A stretch of DNA of 64,000 nucleotides from Anarhynchus alexandrinus (lineage: Eukaryota > Chordata > Aves > Charadriiformes > Charadriidae): the NCBI GenBank assembly GCA_008711295.1, contig VUYV01000015.1, forward strand, positions 3,243,748 to 3,307,747. Reading direction: 5' to 3'. Shown here piece after piece: positions 59,131 to 64,000 of the stretch (position 1 is the first letter of the stretch; every line of letters begins with the position of its first letter). Below the pieces are notes generated by a model. It saw nothing but the letters and a program-made list of their open reading frames with translations. It was not told the DNA's origin and did not search any database. The translations under genes were made by a program, and so were the position numbers.

Positions 59131-59971
59131 ACAGAAACTTTCTGCAGTTGATGTGGAGAAGCATTAAGCCCTGTGCAGCATGGAAAAGGGATTCTTCAGG
59201 GGTGGAAGAACATTGTGCTGACACTTTCATCTTGATCTGGCAAACATTTCCTTTCACTTTTGTAACTTGTTACTGCTACATCTTCCAACAGCTTGGAAAT
59301 CAGTTATGTAGGATGGACTGTTAGAGAGTGTTTAATTATTCACATTTAAATACCTAACAAAGGGAAGCTGGGGGAGGTATCTACTAGACCCAAGGCTTTC
59401 TATCAACACATATTCCTTGATCAGCTGTTCCCTTGTGAGCATTTTTTGAGGCAAATGATGGCTAAGCCTTTAGGATTTAGCAGATCTGTTTTTCAGACCT
59501 CTTAGGTGTCATGAAAGTTCCTAATCACTTTAACTCAAACCTTCAAATTAATGTCTTTCACTATAATTAAATTTAACTGAACTTTGAACACCTTCTCATT
59601 CTTAAAATCTTTGTCCAACTGCTCTATAGCCCTGAAGTTTCCTAAAGCATGCAGATTTCTATCTTATAAACACTTAGGTTTCTCTGGCACCTGTTTTTAA
59701 TTCTGGGTGTCTGTGTGCAGTCAAGAGTTAACAATATTTCAATTGCCATTCCTCAGCATGTTCCTGCATTACTGTACTATTCCAGAAAGTCTTTCCTATC
59801 CTAAGATGGGAGACACCCAGGGCTATCAAAAACTTTAGCCAGCCAAAATTAAGCAATCACTTAAAATCATTCAGCCTAAAGTGGAGTGACTAAAGCTGTT
59901 CTGTGTAATATGGAAAAATCAGTCGTTTACCCAGAGTGAGGGAGTATAAATATGAAAACTATGAAAACATA
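59131..59971. other. Unique DNA, no gene seen
   Basis: Nothing recognised. Confidence 0.5.
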
Positions 59972-60142
59972 CCTCCCAATGGCTAGAGCACTCATCTGAG
60001 AGGGCAAAATCCCTGAGCCTTGAACTAAAGAAACATTTGAATTTTACATGAAGCAGTCACTGGAAAAAAACTGTTAGTCACTGAAGTGCAGACTTGAATC
60101 CATGACCCTCCTTCTCAAATCAGTGCACTAACAACTAGGCAG
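59972..60142. repeat. Ancient inverted-repeat element with tRNA-like arms
   Basis: The left arm (about 59975-60025) reads 'caatggctagagcactcatctgagagg' and then 'gagccttgaa'. The right arm (about 60092-60138), reverse-complemented, reads 'ctagttgttagtgcactgatttgaga' and then 'atggattcaag'. The arms match at most positions, e.g. TG.TAG.GCACT.AT.TGAGA, and are separated by about 65 bases. The arms resemble tRNA-like sequence in sauropsid palindromic MITE or SINE elements ('gtggttagggcactcacctg...'). This may be the remnant of such a family; the name is uncertain. Confidence 0.6.
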
Positions 60143-61675
60143 CTTTCTTTCTTATATTTTGACTTTAATGAACTATTAAAAAATGTTAACAAAACTGTAC
60201 TTCTTCACATGAAATACTGATTCTTCTCATCTTTCTCCTGAGAGATGAGTTTCAATGTTTTTGTCTATTTCTCTCCAAGTCTCCGTAAGCACAGTGACAG
60301 TTGGACTAGTTTTACCTCTTCCCAGTTACTTAAAGAGAAGTTTCAGGCACGTAGTTTAAGGCAGATCTGCATTTGTCAGTGCCTACAGAAGGGAATGGTC
60401 TTACTCATAGTGGAAAAGTGAGGATGATCCCTCTCCAGGCATTTCCCTCCTCATTAGTTCATACAAGTCCCAGCAATAGTTGGCAGAAATTTGGACCAGA
60501 AAAAACAAAACAAAACAAAACCAAACCAAACAGATATTTTTCTGCAAATACCTTGAGCCTGGATTTCTGTCTTCTGTTTCCCATGCAGTCAAGTATATGA
60601 TGGTGAAGAATGAACACATGTAAGAATACTTTATTTACATAAATGCAAACATTAATCCTATATGAAGAGAATGCTTCATAAAGCACTTTTTGGTTTAACA
60701 TATTTCCTTGGTTTCTTGATTTAACAGCAACACTAAAAAATAAATATTAGTCTGTTAGAATGTGATGAAAATCCAGTGAAGTAGCTGTTGGAAGTTGGTA
60801 AGATAAGGGTCTGGTCAGAATTTAAGTTGGTACACAAATGATGGTAATCAGAATTTGATTTGGACTATAAATGGCCATTGATTGCTTTCCAAAATGTCTC
60901 AGTTCCTCACCTCTAAAGAAAACTAAGCCAAAATATATTGATTTGTTAATTCAACACATGTTTATGAACTGTTTTGGCTGACCCAGATTTCTATGTTCTG
61001 GCAAATCAGCTATTAATTAGAGAAATACTGGACTCTTCTCTTGCCAAATGAAGTCAGTACCTGACTCACCTTTGCTATGCTATGCTATGGATGAGAAAGA
61101 CAAAGACAAATCCAAAGAGGTATTGACTGCTGAATAGAAGCTGTTCTTCAAAAGATGCAACATTATATCTTTTCTGCTACATAGTTATGCCCCATCTTCA
61201 CCCCCAGATCCTCCTTTTTTTTTTGTGTTCCCATTTACCTCATTACCTAATACAGCATTTTATTTTCTAACCACCTTTTTATTGAAAGGATAAAAAAATC
61301 AGAGAACAATGCTAGCCAAGATCTGTGTTTATAAGTAAATAAAAGAAAATTCCAAAGAGAGCCTGCTAGGAAACACTGCAGCTCTCAGTGGCACAATGTT
61401 TTGCTGCCTCCTCATTTGATGAGAGAAATCACATTTTGAAGAATACTTTCCACACAAGACATTTTTCTTCCTATCCTCTTCATTCGCACCACCTGCTTCA
61501 GGAAATATATATTTTCCACATACTGCTCAAATGAACTAATCTATTTTCACTATGTGTCCTTTTTGGCAAAATATCTGCAGTATTTTCTTTCATAAAGACA
61601 AATTCTGTTCTTTTGGTATTTTTCCCCTTCCTTTTTCTTTTTTATTAATAAAAAAATATGATCCCTTATTTCCTC
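60143..61675. other. 1.5 kb unique DNA
   Basis: No gene is seen. (AAAAC)n-like runs lie at about 60504-60530. A possible acceptor and donor pair (60728-60797) encloses sequence with stops in all frames. Confidence 0.45.
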
Positions 61676-61765
61676 CTCGGGGGGGGGAAAAAAAAAGGGA
61701 AGAAAACAAAAAGAAAAAAGACAGCAAAAGAAAGAGTAAGGAAAAAGTAAACAAAAAAGAAATCT
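61676..61765 (+). repeat. Purine tract (G9A9 then A/G-rich)
   Basis: Nine G followed by nine A and then about 65 bases of mostly A and G. Produces a Lys-rich low-complexity frame with no likely meaning. Confidence 0.85.
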
Positions 61766-62168
61766 TACTGAAGCCTAGAGAAATTAAAAATTTAGGGCCA
61801 GAACCCCAACTATTTAAAGTGGCATAGCTTTATTGAAAATGTGCTTGTGAATATTTAATTGTTTAGTGTCTTTTGGAATGACATTTCTGAAGATAGTAAC
61901 ATAAAGGAAAAACTGCCACTTTTTTATTATTTGGACTGAAACAGCCAATACTGTGTCAACTAGGAAAGATGAATTATTTCATTCACCTTCTACTGAAGGT
62001 GCTGAAGTAGAGCTAGGTCCATGGGAGACCCAGTTTCCCAAATAAAGTTACATTTCTTACTAATGCAGAAGCTATTATGAAATAAGGCTTCTCCTGTAAC
62101 TTCCCTATCAGCATGTGCACTTATCTTTCCATCTTTTAAGCATTTTTTTTTTTCTTTTTTTTTTTTTT

Positions 62169-62239
62169 TGGGAAAAAAGTCCTTTTGGGTGAAGAAGTGT
62201 GTTGTTGTTTNTGGGAAAAAAGTCCTTCTAGGTGAAGAA
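62169..62239 (+). repeat. 28-bp direct duplication around an N
   Basis: Two 28-base copies (62169-62196 and 62212-62239) differ at two positions and flank a single N at 62211. May be a true tandem duplication or a mis-joined assembly gap. Confidence 0.85.
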
Positions 62240-62275
62240 TCGGTTTGTAGCATTCAAGGCAGATTTTAGTCTTTC

Positions 62276-62315
62276 TTTTTATTTTATTTTATTTTATTTT
62301 ATTTTATTTTATTTT
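62276..62315. repeat. (ATTTT)7 microsatellite at CR1 edge
   Basis: Seven perfect ATTTT units (62281-62315) butt directly against the CR1 terminus at 62316. Confidence 0.95.
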
Positions 62316-63863
62316 CACAGAATCACAGAATGGTCAGGGTTGGAAGGGACCTCTGGAGATCATCTAGTCCAAGCCCCCTGCCAAAACAGGTTCACCTACA
62401 GCAGGTTGCACAGAATGGCGTCCAGGTTTTGAATCACTCCAGAGTTAGACACTCCTCCACCTCTCTGGGCAGACTGTTCCAGTGCTCTGCCACACTCAAA
62501 GTAAAGAAGGTCCTCCTCATGTGTAGATGGAAATTCCTATGTTCAAGTTTGTGCCCATCCTCTCTTGTCCTATCACTGGTCACCACTGAAAAAAATACTT
62601 GTCCCATTCCCCTGGCACCCTCCCTTTAAGTATTTAGAAGCAGTAATAAGGTTCCCCCTCAGTCTTCTCTTCTCCAGGCTAAAAAGACCCAAGTCCCTCA
62701 GCCTTTCCTCATAGGAAAGATACATCATTCTCCTAATCATCTTTGATCATTCATTGATGAATATATTGAACAGGACTGGAGCCAGTACTGACTCCTGGGG
62801 AACAACACTTGTTACAAACCTCCAACTAGACTCTGTGCCACTAATCACAACCCTCTGAGCTCTACCTGTCAGCTCTATCTGTCAGCTTTCAATCCACCCC
62901 ACTGTCCATTCATCTAACCCACACTTCCTAAGCTTGCCTGTGAGGATGATGTGAGAGACAGCGTCGAAAGCCTTGCTGAAGTTAAGGTAGACAACATCCA
63001 CTGCCCTCCCCTCATCCACCCATCCAGTCATGCCTCCGTAGAAGGTTATCAGATTAGTGAGACATGACTTCCCCTTGGTGAGGGCATGTTGACTACTTCT
63101 GATAACCTTCTTTTCCTCCAGATGCTTGGAGATGATGCCCAGAATGAGCTGTTCCATGATCTTTCCAGGGATGGAGGTGAGGCTGACTGGCCTGTAGTTT
63201 CCCGGGTCTTCCTTCTTGCCAGTTTTGAAGACTGGAGTGACATTGGTTTTCCTCCAGTCCTCAGGCACCTCACCTGTTCTTCAGGACCTTTCAAAGATGA
63301 TGGAGAGTGGCCCAGCAATGACTTCCACCGGCTCCCTCAACACTCATGCGTGCATCCCATTAGGCCCCATGGACTTGCGGATATCCAGCTTGCTTAACTG
63401 ATCTCTAAATTGATCCTTTTCAACCAAGGGAAAGTCTTCCTTCCTCCAGACTTTCTCTGTTACCTGCAAAGCCTGGGACTTCCGAGGGCTGGCCCGAGCA
63501 GTGAAGACTGAAGCAAAGAAGGCATTCAGCAACTCCGCCTTCTCTGCATCTTCTGTCACCACAGCCCCTGTCTCATTCAACAGTGGGCCCACATTTTCCC
63601 TAGTTTTCCTTTTGCCTCCAACTTACTTGAAGAAACCCTTCCTGTTGACCTTGACATCTCTTGCAGATTTAATTCCAAGGTGGCCTTTGCTTTCCTCATT
63701 TCATCCCTGCCTATTCTGACAACATTCTTGTACTCTTCCCAAGTAGTCGGTTCCTTCTTCCACGTAAATTTCCTTCTACCTCTTGAGCTTTTTCAGAAGC
63801 TGCCTGCTCAACCATGCAGGTCTCCTGCTTCCCTTGCCTGATTTCTTGCTCTTCAGGATACAC
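62316..63863 (-). mobile_element. CR1 LINE with internal deletion of RT core
   Basis: The plus-strand left edge holds two CACAGAAT units, a variant CR1 3' terminus different from the TCATAGAA type seen elsewhere, so probably another subfamily. On the minus strand, blocks are 62882-63268 (RT start: PEDWRKTNVTPVFKTGKKEDPGNYRP, PGKIMEQLILGIISKHLE, HALTKGKSCLTNLITFYGG and YLNFSKAFDAVSH) and 63344-63592 (MGPLLNETGAVVTE, ELLNAFFASVFT and DQFRDQLSKLDIRKSMGP). At about 62745 the sequence jumps from the C-terminal region to the 'gaatatattgaacagg' segment, skipping roughly 480 bases of the 14.5 kb copy, including the FADD motif. At 63864 the copy is cut by a (TTTCC)n array. Confidence 0.96.
62882..63268 (-). 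pseudogene. CR1 ORF2 RT N-terminal fragment
   Basis: A 128-codon frame covering the start of the CR1 reverse transcriptase: VTPVFKTGKKEDPGNYRPVS, PGKIMEQ, the ALTKGKSCLTNL block and NFSKAFDAVSH with the first catalytic Asp. The usual QHGFTKG is changed to QHALTKG. The later catalytic FADD section is removed by the internal deletion near 62745, so this fragment cannot encode an active enzyme. Confidence 0.92.
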
Positions 63864-64000
63864 CTTTCCTTTCCTTTCCTTTCCTTTCCTTTCCTTTCCT
63901 TTCCTTTCCTTTCCTTTCCTTTCCTTTCCTTTCCTTTCCTTTCCTTTCCTTTCCTTTCCTTTCCTTTCCTTTCCTTTCCTTTCCTTTCCTTTCCTTTCCT
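63864..64000. repeat. (TTTCC)n satellite-like array, runs off the window
   Basis: About 27 near-perfect TTTCC units continue to the last base of the window, so the full length is unknown. It interrupts a CR1 element. A pure polypyrimidine strand can form triplex DNA, and such arrays often mark assembly breaks. Confidence 0.96.

Noticed and set aside
60728..60797. Good acceptor and donor pair
   Set aside because: The enclosed 70 bases have stops in all three frames, so no coding exon; a noncoding exon cannot be excluded.
1..64000. CRISPR arrays, bacterial operons, tRNA or rRNA genes
   Set aside because: None seen. Tandem repeats are simple microsatellites, and tRNA-like stretches are decayed SINE or MITE remains without a full cloverleaf.

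Overview
The window looks like a vertebrate nuclear genome, almost certainly a bird. The main evidence is the abundance of CR1 retrotransposons, several ending in the bird-type terminal repeat built on (TCATAGAA)n. There is also a solo LTR resembling avian ERVL-type LTRs, and scattered worn-down repeats resembling families widespread in crocodilians, turtles and birds. The DNA is AT-rich, poor in CpG, rich in microsatellites and shows no bacterial gene organisation. No conventional host protein-coding gene is visible. The most likely setting is a gene-poor intergenic stretch or the inside of very large introns. The longest open frames are remains of CR1 reverse transcriptase.

Layout. At 0.5-1 kb there is an ancient CR1 tail and a small archosaur-type repeat. 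A CR1 tail lies at 4.0-4.4 kb. The stretch 4.4-14.4 kb is mostly unique sequence, with a conserved-element candidate (6.9-7.3 kb), a possible exon (8661-8754) and an unexplained 155-codon open frame (9.5-10.0 kb). The best-preserved CR1 (14460-16226, minus) still carries a reverse transcriptase with its FADD catalytic motif. A (GGGAA)n array follows at 16.8 kb. More CR1 pieces lie at 17.1, 20.4, 26.4-27.0, 30.3-31.3 (plus strand, 220-codon open frame), 35.5-37.6 (very old, plus strand), 56.0 and 62.3-63.9 kb. An LTR lies at 43.0-43.5 kb, next to a repeat-free stretch (44.1-44.6 kb) that is the best candidate regulatory conserved element. Ancient MIR-like SINE remains lie at 39.1, 45.1 and 57.6 kb, and an inverted-repeat element with tRNA-like arms at 60.0 kb. 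The window ends inside a (TTTCC)n array that cuts through the last CR1.

Function. Nothing here forms a working gene set or pathway, and all CR1 copies appear dead: 5'-truncated, with stops, frameshifts, a mutated FADD motif or deletions over it. The regions most likely to matter to the host are the repeat-free blocks with homeodomain or octamer-type motifs or local CpG retention, and two possible exons with good splice signals. These are inferences that need alignment to other vertebrate genomes. Five single-N positions, four of them directly beside long homopolymers, mark assembly uncertainty. I found no convincing new biological system. Repeat family names were assigned from memory of sequence patterns, not from a search.
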